Source: Ustilago trichophora (taxonomy: Eukaryota; Basidiomycota; Ustilaginomycetes; Ustilaginales; Ustilaginaceae). Taken from it: a DNA stretch of 64,000 nt. The number at the start of each line of letters is the position of its first letter. Position 1 is the first letter of the stretch. A program made the position numbers and the translations under genes. Of the stretch, positions 9,529 through 20,244 are shown piece after piece. The DNA is taken from NCBI GenBank assembly GCA_900323505.1, contig OOIN01000048.1, positions 248,001 through 312,000 on the forward strand, given 5' to 3'. The notes under the pieces were generated by a model. That model worked only from the letters and a program-made list of their open reading frames with translations. It ran no database searches and had not been told where the DNA came from.

Positions 9529-11235
9529 TCAAGCCTTGTTCTCACCCTGCCCCTCCTGCTGCTGATAGTTGTCGACATTGATATCGTTCAGACCCAAATC
9601 CTCGTTCTGGTCATAAGACCTGTAGTACACCTCCTCGGTGATTTGTTCGTCGGCATCGGGAGCGTATGGATTCTGAATGTACGAATTAGCCAAGGGGTCA
9701 TCCAAAATAACTGTGTATGGTAAAGTATCGCAAGCGATAACACTCTTGAGCTTTCCCAAAAAGCCTTCGAAGTTCTGGGCCTGAGATGAACTATCCCCCC
9801 TCATAAGAACTCGTTCGGACAACTCGTCGTACACTTGCTGCAATAGTCCTTCCAAAGTGGTGAATCTTCCACCGAGCGTTCCGGGGGAAAGGTGAAGGTC
9901 GATCTCCGGAATGGCAAATCCGGCCGTCTCCGATTTGAGAATGTCGCGAGAGAGGTCTTCTTTGTCTTCGACTTTGAGGGTGAGCTTTCGACCTTGTTCC
10001 GAGATGGCGGCTCCGGATTTCACTTCGTTGTCCTTGTATCCGCAGTTGTCGCAGTTGGTCGACATGATGAGGATGTCTTTGAAGTATGGGATGTTGACCT
10101 TTTTCATGCGGGTGTCGAGGGGAGCGTTGCACGAGGAACAGATGCCGGCGAATGTGTAGACTTCTTCATTGTCGAATTCGGTTTCTCCAGCTTCTTTGTT
10201 GAAGCCGGTGGTGTGGACTTCTTCCTCCGTGGTGGTGGTGGTGGTGCTGGCGGGAGCGGCAGCGGGTCCCGAGAGACCGAGAAGTTCGTTCTGTTCCTTG
10301 GTTCGGGGGAAATCGCGCTTGGACCACTTGGCGTCCGACATTCCTCTGCCGGAGACGTCGCCCATGAACTCGACAAACGAGTTGCCAGAGGGATCGTCGA
10401 GACGGATCGAGAAGGGGGGCACCTTGCGATTGGCCTTCTGCTCAGAACTCATGTTGGAAGCGCTTCCTCCAACAGGACCGAGACTTCGCAGACCAGATTC
10501 GTTGGCCTCGTGCTCCTTTGCTTCATCCTCATCGCTGGGCTTCTCCTCGCCAAGGATGTCCCTCAACTTGTCGCAGACCTCTTCGATCTTGGCGTACGCC
10601 TCGGGCTGCATGTGCTTGCGCAAGGGCTGGTCGAGCTCCAAATCGCGCAAAGTGTCCGAGATGACACCTTCGATGGTGGTGAGCTGGCCCTTCTTTGGTG
10701 GAATCTCGATCTGCAGTTCGGGAATCTTGACGGTGCAGTACTCGGACTTGACGACTTGACGGTTTAGGTCGGCGGTGTTGGTGACGTGGACGGTATAGAG
10801 GCAACCCTTGGGCTGAATCTGACCGGCGGACTGGATCTCGCTGTTGCGGTTGCCACAGTGTGGACAGGAGAAGGAGACGACGATCACCTCACGGAAGTAA
10901 GGGATGTAGGTGAGAAGCATACGGGTGGTACCTTGCTGATGGCATTCCATGCAGAGAGAGCTGATCTCTTCGACCATCTTTTGCTCGCCCTCGGCACGAC
11001 CAGCGTCAGCACCATCGGCGGTGGCAGCAACCTGGTTGTCATCGGTAACGTATTCTCCGATGGGCTTGAAGAAGTGCTTCGAGTCCTGCTGAGCAGGGGC
11101 GGGAGCATTGGAAGAGGAAGACATGGTTGGAGCGTCGGCGATCTCGACGTCGTCGATAGTGGAGTTGTTGGGAAGATCGGTGTGGTTGGGTCTCTTTTGC
11201 AACGGTCCTCCTGATGGATCTGTTGTGCGTTTCAT
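9529..11235 (-). CDS. ZPR1: ZPR1 zinc-finger protein
   Basis: From the ATG at 11235 the product is 568 residues. Two C4 zinc fingers are separated by an alpha/beta domain, the ZPR1 arrangement. The first has CMECHQQGTTR ... CPHCG near residue 93, the second CSSCNAPLDTRMKK ... CDNCG near residue 365. Each finger is followed by the family block seen as SAGQIQPKGC and SGAAISEQGRK. ZPR1 binds translation elongation factor eEF1A as a folding chaperone and moves between cytoplasm and nucleus. The upstream codons to 11298 are treated as leader; an alternative start at MSSSSN would shorten it by 37 residues. The protein is longer than yeast Zpr1 (about 486) because of an acidic N-terminus and a Gln/Glu-rich tail. 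Confidence 0.93.
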   Translation of the reverse strand: MKRTTDPSGGPLQKRPNHTDLPNNSTIDDVEIADAPTMSSSSNAPAPAQQDSKHFFKPIGEYVTDDNQVAATADGADAGRAEGEQKMVEEISSLCMECHQQGTTRMLLTYIPYFREVIVVSFSCPHCGNRNSEIQSAGQIQPKGCLYTVHVTNTADLNRQVVKSEYCTVKIPELQIEIPPKKGQLTTIEGVISDTLRDLELDQPLRKHMQPEAYAKIEEVCDKLRDILGEEKPSDEDEAKEHEANESGLRSLGPVGGSASNMSSEQKANRKVPPFSIRLDDPSGNSFVEFMGDVSGRGMSDAKWSKRDFPRTKEQNELLGLSGPAAAPASTTTTTTEEEVHTTGFNKEAGETEFDNEEVYTFAGICSSCNAPLDTRMKKVNIPYFKDILIMSTNCDNCGYKDNEVKSGAAISEQGRKLTLKVEDKEDLSRDILKSETAGFAIPEIDLHLSPGTLGGRFTTLEGLLQQVYDELSERVLMRGDSSSQAQNFEGFLGKLKSVIACDTLPYTVILDDPLANSYIQNPYAPDADEQITEEVYYRSYDQNEDLGLNDINVDNYQQQEGQGENKA

Positions 11236-11471
11236 GTGAAGGGTGGATGGACGGTTGGAATGGGTGATGGTAAGGGTGTAGACGGGATAAGAGTACAAAA
11301 GTGTTGGTTGAGATTAGGATGTCGTTTGAGCTGCACGCCACACACCTCTCTCTTGTGGAGTTGAATCTATTGTAGTGCTCTGCTGCGTTGATTTTTTTCC
11401 CCCTCTCTCACTGCAGATCTTCTGAAAGGACTGCTAGACAGGCCCAAGCGCTCAGCAAAAATTTCCAAATT

Positions 11472-11472
<1 letters not shown>

Positions 11473-11505
<33 letters not shown>
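11473..11505. repeat. T homopolymer, 33 bp
   Basis: Uninterrupted T-run in the spacer upstream of ZPR1; the longest class of homopolymer in the window together with 14018-14051. Confidence 0.9.
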
Positions 11506-12253
11506 CTGGCTGAGAAAGCAGAACACGAATTTTAAGACTGTTCGAGTGTCTTCTTGAGCCTTCTTGCAGAGATCGAGACTGGCTATCGGGAGAGAAACCA
11601 TTACATCGGAAGATGAATCATGCAACTCGACTCTAACATGTTTCATCAAAATTCACAATTTTGATTGCTGGCTTGCCGCGGCCCGCAAGAAAGCGAACAC
11701 ACTCTCTCTGCAAAGGGAAAGTTAAGGAACACAAAACAGATCGGTCAGCTCGACCATATGCCGTGAGACGAAGTGAATAGCCTTCAACATGTCTTGAATC
11801 CCATCATCATTTGATTCAAAACGGCGTTTGCGGAGATGGTTGGTGAAATTGGTCTTGGCTCTTTTCTCATACAATACCGAATGAGCAATATGATGAGTGA
11901 TGGTTTGCATACTACACTGTACCGCAAGAAAGTGTTTTGGCTGTCATCAACTCAGCTCCGACGGAGCATCACACAGGGTGAATCGCAAAAGCACGATTGG
12001 GGCGGGGCGCTTTCAAAGTATAGCTCGCTCAGATAGCTCTTTGCAGTAGCGAGATTGTATCCAGAAAGCATCTTTGTTCGGTCGTGGGCGCATATGAGTC
12101 CGAAAGTCCAACTGACACCAAGGTCACAACAACGCGACGGTCAGTTGAGCACTAGTAAGGATCGTACCAAACAGGTGAAAGTTTTCAAGTCCGCTTAGCC
12201 CCAGACAGTGAGGTGCAGTGTACCAAAAAACAGTGTGATTGAGAAACAGAGCG

Positions 12254-12345
12254 TTTTTTTTTTTTTTTTCTTTTCTTTTCTTTTCTTTTCTTTTCTTTTC
12301 TTTTCTTTTCTTTTCTTTTCTTTTCTTTTCTTTTCTTTTCTTTTC
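12254..12345. repeat. T-run plus (TTTTC)n pentanucleotide array
   Basis: A 16-T run passes into about 16 perfect TTTTC units ending at 12345, followed by decaying TTTCT and TTTTTTG units to about 12393. The minus strand reads as a Lys/Arg/Glu string, which explains the spurious frames over it. Confidence 0.9.
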
Positions 12346-13659
12346 TTTCTCTTTCTTTTTTTTGTTTTTTGTTTTTTGTTTTTGTTTTTTTTTTGGCTTT
12401 TCAACACTACAGCTGCGATTGGAGCGCGAGAGAGAGAGCGCAAGTTTGTCCTCCGCTTGCATTGATGGGCGAAGAGTTTTTGCGTACAGTATACAGTACA
12501 GCATTTGCACAGAATTGGAGTCGGTTTGCAAACACATACCCTATGCTGACTTGCCTTTCCACAAGATGATGATACCAAAATAGCAACCACGACAACAACA
12601 CATCAGCAGCACCTTGCAGTAAATAATCCTTTGTGTTCCATGAAGAATAGAGAGAGGGGAAAGGAGAGAGGCGCGCAAATGCACACATAACTGCAGCATG
12701 AGTTTGCCCGTACGTCCGCGCTTCCGCATCTTTGTGTCAAGCTTAAACTCCACCTTGTGAGGCCGTTTATCGCCGTCAGCAACGTGCATTCTGCATTCTG
12801 CAATTGGTGGTCGGGTCGAGACACTGAGGGTTGCACAGGTTTTAGAGTTGACCGACGTCCCACGCCCATGCGGAGCGCGCCTGGAGCGTGTTTGACTCGC
12901 TTTTCATGTCGAAATGATGAACCGGTGGGTTCCTTTTTTTGCATCCGCCTTTTCCGAGGTCGAAGATCGATGGATGATATGAGCTAGTCGCTGCGACCGT
13001 GGAAGAGAGACCGAAGGGGCGAAATAGAACAGGCAGCCTTTCCAGGGCAAGAGTGGCAAACAGATAGGCAGGCAGATATTCACAGATTCGTACAGATTCG
13101 GAGATCAAGGGATTGCTGGCTGGCTGGCTGGGTGGCGTTGGCAAGGTGAGATTCACTTGTTGCATCCTTTGGTGTTTTCAACGGTACAAGCTGCACAAAA
13201 TCTGCATGTGTACCGGAACAATCACAATGACCAATCGCATTGAGCGAGAAGTTGTCAAGTTTTAGAGCATCGATGCAGTTGGCAGCCGGTTTTAGAGTTG
13301 AGCGTGGGAGACAAGTCGTAAGCATCAGCACAGCAGAGAGCGAGGGAGAGAGGGAGAGAGGGAGCGAGGGAGCGAGGAAAAGGTCTGGAATGCTCGCTGT
13401 CGGTCTTGTTGGCATGTTGAATCCAATCGGGTCCTAACGCTGCTGCAACTCTGCTCGGAAGGGAGCGTTTGTTTTTTATGCAACCGCAACCGCAGCCGCG
13501 ACCGTGTGTGTCGGGGTCGGGGTCGGGATGATGTTGGGTTGGGATGGATTTGTGTGGGAAAAACAAGAAAAGGAAATGCAGAGAAGAAAAGAAGAAAAGA
13601 GAAACCAGAGAGAGTGTGCACGAGTTCCGGATGGGTTTCTTTGATCCGATAATGGTACA

Positions 13660-13689
13660 TACTGTACAGTACAGTACTGTACTGTACAG
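13660..13689. repeat. TACTG/CTGTA palindromic tract
   Basis: Reads TACTGTACAGTACAGTACTG and continues in the same alphabet; contains the perfect palindrome TACTGTACAGTA. One of many related tracts in spacers. Confidence 0.8.
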
Positions 13690-14015
13690 ACCTTTTCTGT
13701 ACATTTAGGGTCCACGGAAAATGAATTTTGCGAGAAGCCTGTCAAGGTCGCTTTCGGACCAGTCGGGCTTTTGTGTACGGCACTTGGAGAAGCGCGTAAC
13801 ACCACTTGTCAGAAAGAGGTGGGGCAAGTCGAGGCGTGGGATAAGCGAAACGCGGCACAAAAGAATTACCATCTCTCGGAGGATCCAAAATTTGACAGAG
13901 AGAAAAATGAACAGCTCCTCGTTGTTATTTCTCTCTCTGTGTGTCTCTCTCTTACATGGAATGGTGCCTGGCGGATCAATCTGCAGATTGACCTGCACAG
14001 TGAGTCATTTGGGCG

Positions 14016-14017
<2 letters not shown>

Positions 14018-14051
<34 letters not shown>
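14018..14051. repeat. A homopolymer, 34 bp
   Basis: Uninterrupted A-run followed by GAAAGAAAGG decay. Confidence 0.9.
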
Positions 14052-14053
<2 letters not shown>

Positions 14054-14588
14054 AAGAAAGGAAAAGACACGTCGGAGCAGACACGGCATCCATTCCACGG
14101 TCCAGCACAGCAAACATTGCGAGGAATCGTTGCTGCATCCCGTCCCTGTTGTTTGGGCCCTAGCAACCAACCAAATCAACATGCTGTGATACATCCATCT
14201 TGCAATCTCGAGCGCGAATCTGAGCGAGTCAATGGGATAGAGAGGAGAGAGAAAGACAGAGAGAGAGAGAGAGCGAGCAAGTTGACAATTGTGCCAAGTC
14301 GTAGTACAGCCTTTTTTTTCTTTCTCCTTTTTCCCTTTTTGCTCTTATTCCCCAGGGTTCCAGGTCAACCTCGGCTATGACAAGCTGCGTCTTTGGTTGA
14401 TTGCCTCGGCTAGTTTTTAGAATTGTATGCTGAGCGTCAAGATTCCATATTGGGTTTTTGTCGTTTTGCCTGAGTTGCAAGAGTACAGTATTGAGGACAT
14501 GCTGTCGCACGAACGTCGAAAAGTGACGGATGGACAATTCCGGATGATAGTGCAGCCAAAGTGAGATTCAAAATGCATTCGCGCCGCC

Positions 14589-14630
14589 GTACTGTACTGT
14601 ACTGTACTGTACTGTACTGTACTATACTGT
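14589..14630. repeat. (ACTGT)n pentanucleotide array
   Basis: Six perfect ACTGT units at 14591-14620, then ACTAT and a final ACTGT. Same sequence family as 13660-13689. Confidence 0.9.
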
Positions 14631-15097
14631 CAAACGTCGACCGGCACCGACACCGAGACAAAATCTGGTGATTCGACTCTCTGAACCGGCACTTTACCCG
14701 TCTTTAGTCGAAAGTCAGCATACGATCTCTGCAGAGAGAAAACGCGAATTTGCACTCTTTTCACGGCCATGGAAAACAGAACAAAAAAAAAGAAATAGCA
14801 AAAAAAAAAAAAAAAAAGCTGCCCCGTGGACTTTGTGCTTTTTGGTCAGCTCACGCGGAGGACAAACGTGTCAAAGTTGTAGCCGATCTGTACGGCACTT
14901 TTTTCGTCGTTCATCATCCAAAATCCCATTTGGGCGACTGAGCCACCGCGAACCACAGAATTCCCAATTCCAAGTCCAATTCTCAATTCGATTTCGATGT
15001 TGGCATTCCACCACTCTCTCTTCTCTCTTGCCTCGTCCATCGGCCCTACCAATCCTACGTCTACCAAAGAAAAATAGTTGTTGCTCGTCACCATCAT

Positions 15098-15100
<3 letters not shown>

Positions 15101-15132
<32 letters not shown>
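15101..15132. repeat. (CT)16 microsatellite
   Basis: Perfect CT dinucleotides at the upstream end of a pyrimidine-rich leader that continues to the histidine kinase start. Confidence 0.9.
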
Positions 15133-15135
<3 letters not shown>

Positions 15136-15899
15136 GTCACATTCTCTCACTGTCAAACCCACTCTTCGACATGCTCTCGACCTGATAGCATCCTTTTCCC
15201 ACAACCGCCTCTCGTTACTTCCAGTCCCACCACCATCCCCACCATCTTTGCACCCCCACCTTTCAACCCTTAGGCACGCTGCAGTAACCTTTAATCTTCT
15301 TCTCCCCACCCGGATGTTTCTTTGGACTCCTTTCTTTGGCTTTCGCATTCGTTGCGCTTCTTTGTCCTCTCGCCAGCAACTCAAACTGCTCCTTTCGGCT
15401 GCACTCTCCTCATAACCACGCGCGAGCTCTACACGTGGGTGTCTACGTTACACCATCTCGTCTAGCTCAGCCTCGTCTCTCTCAAACGCTTTCACTCTCT
15501 GCTCACCCAAATATCAAACACGCGCAGCATTGCATCTCAGTAATCCTTCCATCTTTGACACACGCTTCCAACTCCAATCCGCACCTCTCTGCTCTCAGCC
15601 TCCCTTCACCTTTGCCCAGTTGGCCGCCGACCTCCACCATCTCATCCCTGTCTCTCTTGCTTGATCGCCTGATTCCCTCTACAACCACCCTCAACAAGCT
15701 GCATCTGTTCGGCTTTCCCTGTTCTGCCAGCCTCGATTTGGCCTCTCGTCCATTGACACATCATCCCTCTCAAGTCTCTTCGATCATCGTGAAATCCAAC
15801 AATCTCAACGCAGCTCAAAGCACATCACCCATGCTCGCCACAACCTCTGCTCATCACACATAATCTCCGCCCACGGCCCAAAGCGCAACACTTCCCACC
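15101..15899 (+). promoter_or_regulatory. Pyrimidine-rich leader/core promoter of the hybrid histidine kinase
   Basis: About 800 bp dominated by C and T on the plus strand (TCTCTC, CCTC, CATC words) ends at the ATG at 15900. Such strand-asymmetric stretches precede most genes here and fit fungal core promoters and 5' UTRs. Frame 15336-15863 in it is Ser/Leu/Pro-rich and composition-driven. No TATA box was found close to the start. Confidence 0.45.
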
Positions 15900-18800
15900 A
15901 TGTCAGCTGTGCCTCCTCCTCACCCGCTCCAGCACTCGGTCGTGAGACCCGCGTCGCCTGGTACCTCCAGTCTCTCGTCAGACACCGCTGCGCGAAAGAT
16001 CGCCGCAAATGCTGTCGAAGCTCCCAACTGTCCCATCGCGTGGGGCGCATGGCTTCGCAAGTATCAACTTGGCACTTGGTCCGAAAAGGTCCCACCTCAA
16101 TCATCTCTTGACGCTTCACAACCAGCTCCCAATGATACCATCACCTATGCTCCTTCAGCCTCAAGCTCAACATCAGCAAACGCTTCTGGCTCCCACACTC
16201 CTTCCTCCTCTTCGGCCACTGCTTCCACCTCTCACACACGCACCACTTCCGCAAAGCTCTGCCAACCTTTCAAAGTCTCGAAAGCACATCGATACGTCAA
16301 ACTCGATTCCGAGTCCATGATGGAGTCCATGGACTTCTACAAGAAGAACGGTTGGCTCGCTGCTCCTCCTCTCCCTCGTCGTCAACATCGTCGTGTAGCC
16401 GAGGCGCTTCGTCGCCATGGTCTCACTGGAGCACAAGAGCGTGAGGCCCTTCTTCTCTATATCAAGCACGCCAAGGCTGTCTTCAAGTGTAGCTACGCTT
16501 CCTTTATGGTCGAAAGCCCCGACGAGGCATACATGCTTATCCTCGCCCAGGATGGCGGTGACCCCACCGTTCAAATCGTCCCACGCACCGTCACCGTCTG
16601 CTCGCACGCCATGCTCTTGCCCGACGACGAGGTGCTCGTCATCAGCAACACCAAAAAGGACTGGCGATTCCGATCCTGCCCCTCCACTCTCGCTGGCACC
16701 GTCACCAACGCAAAGGGCAAACCCATGAAATTTTACGCCTCTGCTCCCCTCTTCCTCTCGTACAGCCTCTACGGCATCGAAGGTCGTGTCCAGGTCGGTC
16801 GTCTCTGCATCATGGACGAGCAGCCACGAGAAGACTTTGACGAGCAGGATGCCGACCTGCTCCAAATGATCGGTAAGATGGCCGGTGATGCTCTCGAAAA
16901 GGAATTCCAGAGCTTAAAGAATGCCAAAGCTGCCGAGATGCAGCAACGCACCAGCTCGCTCATTCGCTCTCTTGAGGACAATCAACTGCACGCTCAACAC
17001 CGACACTTCAATTCGTCCACCAAATCTGGCTCTGATGATGGCGATGGCTACGCGAGATATTCACTGGTCGTCGTCGACCGTGCGTGCCAAGAGTTGAGGG
17101 AGTGCCTAGGAGCCAATGCCGTCGCTGCCTTTGACGTCAGCAATTTCCGTTTCAGGCGCCAAGCCACCAAGAGCATCTCTCCGCGTACTTCGGCTGCCTT
17201 CTCGCATGCAACCTTGCCGCCATGGCATTCGTTTGACGACAAGGATCTCACCGAGCCCATCACTCCCCCTTCCGAGTCGCTCTCAACACCCACCGTGCTC
17301 GATCCCGACTCGCCCATGATCTCGCCCAGAATGAGTCGCAACCTCTCCTCCAACGAAGCTGGCACAGTCCTCCAAACGATCGACTTGCGCGAGGGTTCCC
17401 CGCCGCCTACTGTCCTCAGCTTCTCCGGACCTGACGACTGTCGTCCTAACATGCCCGAAGACATTGAGCGTCTCAAGGCCACTTTTGCCACTCCTTTGGC
17501 ACGTATGGCTGCAGAAACCAAGATGAACATCCGATGCAAATTTTATCGCAGGCAACCGGATACAGCTCTGTCGTCTGACGAGGAGGAGGATGACGACAAC
17601 GATGATGATGTTTCCGTTCCAAGTTCAGAAAAGAACAAGGATCCGTGGGCTGATCTGCTCCCTCTCAATACCCAGGTGAGCTCATATGCCATCTGCGTAT
17701 GCTACAACCGAGCCAAAGCGCGCCCTGGCATCATGTTCCTCATCATGTTTACCGAGCCAGTCTGCTTTGATCAACAGGAGCGCTTCTTTGTCGAGAGCAC
17801 CATGCAGATCGCGCTTGGAAGCTTGCTTCGTCAGAAGCTCTCCGAGGTCGACTTTTTCCAGGCCGAGTTCTTGCGCCACGTTCAGCACAACCTTCGCACG
17901 CCGCTGCATGGCGCACTCGGAGCCGTCGAATATCTGCGAGCAGCCATTAGCAACGATGACGATGATGATTTGGTCAAGATCGACTTGTCGGCCGATGGCG
18001 TGCTGGCAACCTTGCTTGAGTCGATTTCGCTGTCCGGTCTGACGCTCAACTCGTACATTGACGACCTGCTCAGCTTCCAGAATCTGTCGGGCATCAAGGC
18101 AGGCATCCCGTCGCCCCCCAAGCGTGCTTCGGCCGACATTGTCAAGGTTATCGAAGCAATCGCTGATGAGGAGTGGGAGTTTGCACAACGTCTCGATCTA
18201 CAGTCACGCACTCTGGAGATTGACTCGAACGCGCAGGGAGGCCCTCTGTCTGGCGTCGAGCTCATCATCAAGGCGACGCCCGAAGTTCGCGATTCCGAAT
18301 GGATCGTCAACGTCAAGGCACTCCAGGATGTGGTGCGCAAAGTCGTCTCCAACGCCATTCGCTTCACCAGGCAAGGCTATGTCGAGATCTCGATTCGCCT
18401 CGCTGCACCAGGAACCTTGGATGAGGTCGACACCGAGCTCTCCGAAGGATGGCCTGTCATTGAAATCGAGGTGGCAGACACCGGTATTGGCATGACCAAG
18501 GACTTTTGCACCCACCAGCTCACTCGACCATTCAGCAAAGGTGACTCATTCCGCGATGGCATCGGTCTCGGTATGACGATCGTGTCTTCCACCTTGCAAA
18601 AGTACGGCGGAAAGCTTTCGGTGGCTTCCGAAGTCAACTTGGGTACGCGTGTCACCATGTGCATGCCGCTTCAGCGTGGCTCGACGCTGCACGGCCGCAC
18701 CAGCTCCACTTCCAGTTCGTCTCCACCCAAGTTTGCCATTTCCAAGATTGCCTACTACGGTCTCGAGACGCGTGGACTGCGCCGCCTGGCTAACGCAATC

Positions 18801-19784
18801 TGCGATCACTTTATCCCAATGGGTGGAATCGAGTTGACGCGCAACTATGCAGAGGCCGACTGCATCGTCCTCCCCGAACGAGCAGCGTTGACGGTGGACG
18901 AGGGCGACTTTCCGCTTCTGTCGCAGGTCAAGCCCGAGGCAAGGTTCGTGACGATCAGCTCGTCACATCTGATCAAGGAGAAGGGTATCGAGAAGCTCGA
19001 CGGAAGAGCGGTGCTACCTCTGCCCATGCCACATGGACCTAGCTCGTTGCGCCTCATGGAAACGTTCCTGTCGGACGAGGAACCGATGCTGATCCGCATT
19101 GCCAATTCGGTTCGAACCAATTCGCAGCACCGAGTCAGCGTCACCGAGCTTGGCGTCCCCAATGGAACACGAAGGGTCTCTGGACATGGTCACAGCGCCT
19201 CTGATGCTGGTCGTATGACAAATGGCGATGCGAAGCAACCTGTTGCTGTTTCGGAAGCAAAGAAGGTCAACGGCACCTCCCACACTGCTGTCAGAACGCC
19301 TCCAGCTAAGATCAACACGTCTGCCACTCCCCTCCGCAACGACGAATTCCGCGTCCTGGTGGTGGAAGACAATCCGATCAACATGAAGCTCCTCACCACC
19401 TTATGCAAGCGTCTCGATATACGCTACGAGGAAGCACACGACGGTGCTGAAGCAGTGACCAAGTTCATCTCGTTCCGACCTTCGGTTGTGTTGCTCGACA
19501 TCTCTCTACCGATCCAAGACGGATTCGAAGCATGTTCCCAGATGCGTGCCCACAACCTTCCGTCCTTCATCGTAGCAGTAACAGCCCTCAGCTCCGAGGA
19601 AGACAAGACCAGAGGCATCGAAACGTGCGGTATGGACGCTTGGATGACCAAACCCGTCTCTCCTCGACAACTCAAAGGTGACCTCGAAGAATGGAGGAAG
19701 AAGTTTGAGTTGAGCAAGGGCGCTTCCACTACCTCTACCACTACTTGTGCTGCTGCTGCTGGTGCTCCTGCAAAAGCCTTCTAA
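15900..19784 (+). CDS. Hybrid sensor histidine kinase / response regulator
   Basis: 1294 residues, single exon. After a Ser/Pro-rich N-terminus comes a GAF-like sensory region (about residues 190-340, ending near GRLCIMDEQPREDFDEQDADLL), then an acidic linker (about 560-580). The histidine kinase core has H663 in QHNLRTPLHG, an N-box with N818 in SNAIRFT, G1 with D860 in DTGIGM, and G2 GIGLGMTIVSS. A receiver domain at the C-terminus (about 1150-1275) shows E1156-D1157 in VVEDNPIN, phospho-acceptor D1200 in LLDISLPIQDG and the lysine in MTKPVS. Such proteins feed the YPD1-type phosphorelay to SKN7 or SSK1. The H-box has Asn after His where Glu is usual. No membrane segment is seen, so a cytosolic sensor is likely; the fungal HK class is unassigned. 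Confidence 0.9.
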   Translation: MSAVPPPHPLQHSVVRPASPGTSSLSSDTAARKIAANAVEAPNCPIAWGAWLRKYQLGTWSEKVPPQSSLDASQPAPNDTITYAPSASSSTSANASGSHTPSSSSATASTSHTRTTSAKLCQPFKVSKAHRYVKLDSESMMESMDFYKKNGWLAAPPLPRRQHRRVAEALRRHGLTGAQEREALLLYIKHAKAVFKCSYASFMVESPDEAYMLILAQDGGDPTVQIVPRTVTVCSHAMLLPDDEVLVISNTKKDWRFRSCPSTLAGTVTNAKGKPMKFYASAPLFLSYSLYGIEGRVQVGRLCIMDEQPREDFDEQDADLLQMIGKMAGDALEKEFQSLKNAKAAEMQQRTSSLIRSLEDNQLHAQHRHFNSSTKSGSDDGDGYARYSLVVVDRACQELRECLGANAVAAFDVSNFRFRRQATKSISPRTSAAFSHATLPPWHSFDDKDLTEPITPPSESLSTPTVLDPDSPMISPRMSRNLSSNEAGTVLQTIDLREGSPPPTVLSFSGPDDCRPNMPEDIERLKATFATPLARMAAETKMNIRCKFYRRQPDTALSSDEEEDDDNDDDVSVPSSEKNKDPWADLLPLNTQVSSYAICVCYNRAKARPGIMFLIMFTEPVCFDQQERFFVESTMQIALGSLLRQKLSEVDFFQAEFLRHVQHNLRTPLHGALGAVEYLRAAISNDDDDDLVKIDLSADGVLATLLESISLSGLTLNSYIDDLLSFQNLSGIKAGIPSPPKRASADIVKVIEAIADEEWEFAQRLDLQSRTLEIDSNAQGGPLSGVELIIKATPEVRDSEWIVNVKALQDVVRKVVSNAIRFTRQGYVEISIRLAAPGTLDEVDTELSEGWPVIEIEVADTGIGMTKDFCTHQLTRPFSKGDSFRDGIGLGMTIVSSTLQKYGGKLSVASEVNLGTRVTMCMPLQRGSTLHGRTSSTSSSSPPKFAISKIAYYGLETRGLRRLANAICDHFIPMGGIELTRNYAEADCIVLPERAALTVDEGDFPLLSQVKPEARFVTISSSHLIKEKGIEKLDGRAVLPLPMPHGPSSLRLMETFLSDEEPMLIRIANSVRTNSQHRVSVTELGVPNGTRRVSGHGHSASDAGRMTNGDAKQPVAVSEAKKVNGTSHTAVRTPPAKINTSATPLRNDEFRVLVVEDNPINMKLLTTLCKRLDIRYEEAHDGAEAVTKFISFRPSVVLLDISLPIQDGFEACSQMRAHNLPSFIVAVTALSSEEDKTRGIETCGMDAWMTKPVSPRQLKGDLEEWRKKFELSKGASTTSTTTCAAAAGAPAKAF

Positions 19785-20244
19785 AAGCGTTAAGCTTCTC
19801 CAACATCACCTCTCGGCTTTTTAACTCTGTCACTCTGTGCTATTGCCTTATCTCTCTTTTCTCTTGTAGGGTCTTTTGTTTTCTATCTGTGTCACCTGGT
19901 CTTGTTTTATTTTTCATTTTTTTGGGGTGGTTATCTGTTCAGAAAAAGTCACTGTCAAGCATCGAGGTGTGTGGAGGGATGTGTCTATGAGTGTGCGCGG
20001 GGAGGTACGGTTGTATGAGTTTTGTCTTTGAAAACACAGAAATGTGATTCTCAGCATCGGCGAAGGTGTTGGTATTCTACCCAAGATAAAAGGTGGGAAA
20101 AGATTGAGGATGAATCTGATTCTTGTGAAGGGACACTAGGGGAGTGAAAGGAATGGAGAAGAAGAGTGTATGTATTGAAGCGGATGGAAAAGGGAAGTTT
20201 ACATCGAAGAGATGTATGATTGACTTTGTGGAAGGTGAAAGTGA
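19785..20244. other. Convergent spacer
   Basis: 460 bp holding the 3' ends of the histidine kinase and MBF1 transcripts. T-rich near 19840-19930 and purine-rich near 20090-20230. No gene or repeat of note. Confidence 0.5.

Larger units (their letters stand above)
11236..15100. other. Gene-poor, repeat-rich spacer
   Basis: Nearly 3.9 kb without a recognisable gene. It carries a T-run (11473-11505), a TTTTC pentanucleotide array (12266-12345), an A-run (14018-14051), A-run 14803-14817, several GA/GAGG tracts (13330-13380, 14250-14277) and TACTG arrays (13660-13689, 14589-14630). Frames in it translate to low-complexity Lys/Glu, Phe/Ser or Arg/Glu strings. I see no tRNA A/B boxes, rRNA or transposase fragments. 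Confidence 0.6.

Noticed and set aside
9892..10767. Long frame antisense to ZPR1 (291 codons)
   Set aside because: A shadow of the ZPR1 coding sequence; Gly/Val/Asp-rich antisense composition and no domain.
11722..11910. 62-codon frame in the gene desert
   Set aside because: Too short and without any family resemblance; no leader or neighbour context supporting it.
12124..12590. Lys/Glu/Arg-rich frames over 12.1-12.6 kb
   Set aside because: Direct translation of the TTTTC array on the minus strand.
15336..15863. 175-codon frame before the histidine kinase
   Set aside because: Ser/Leu/Pro composition follows from the CT-rich leader; no domain.
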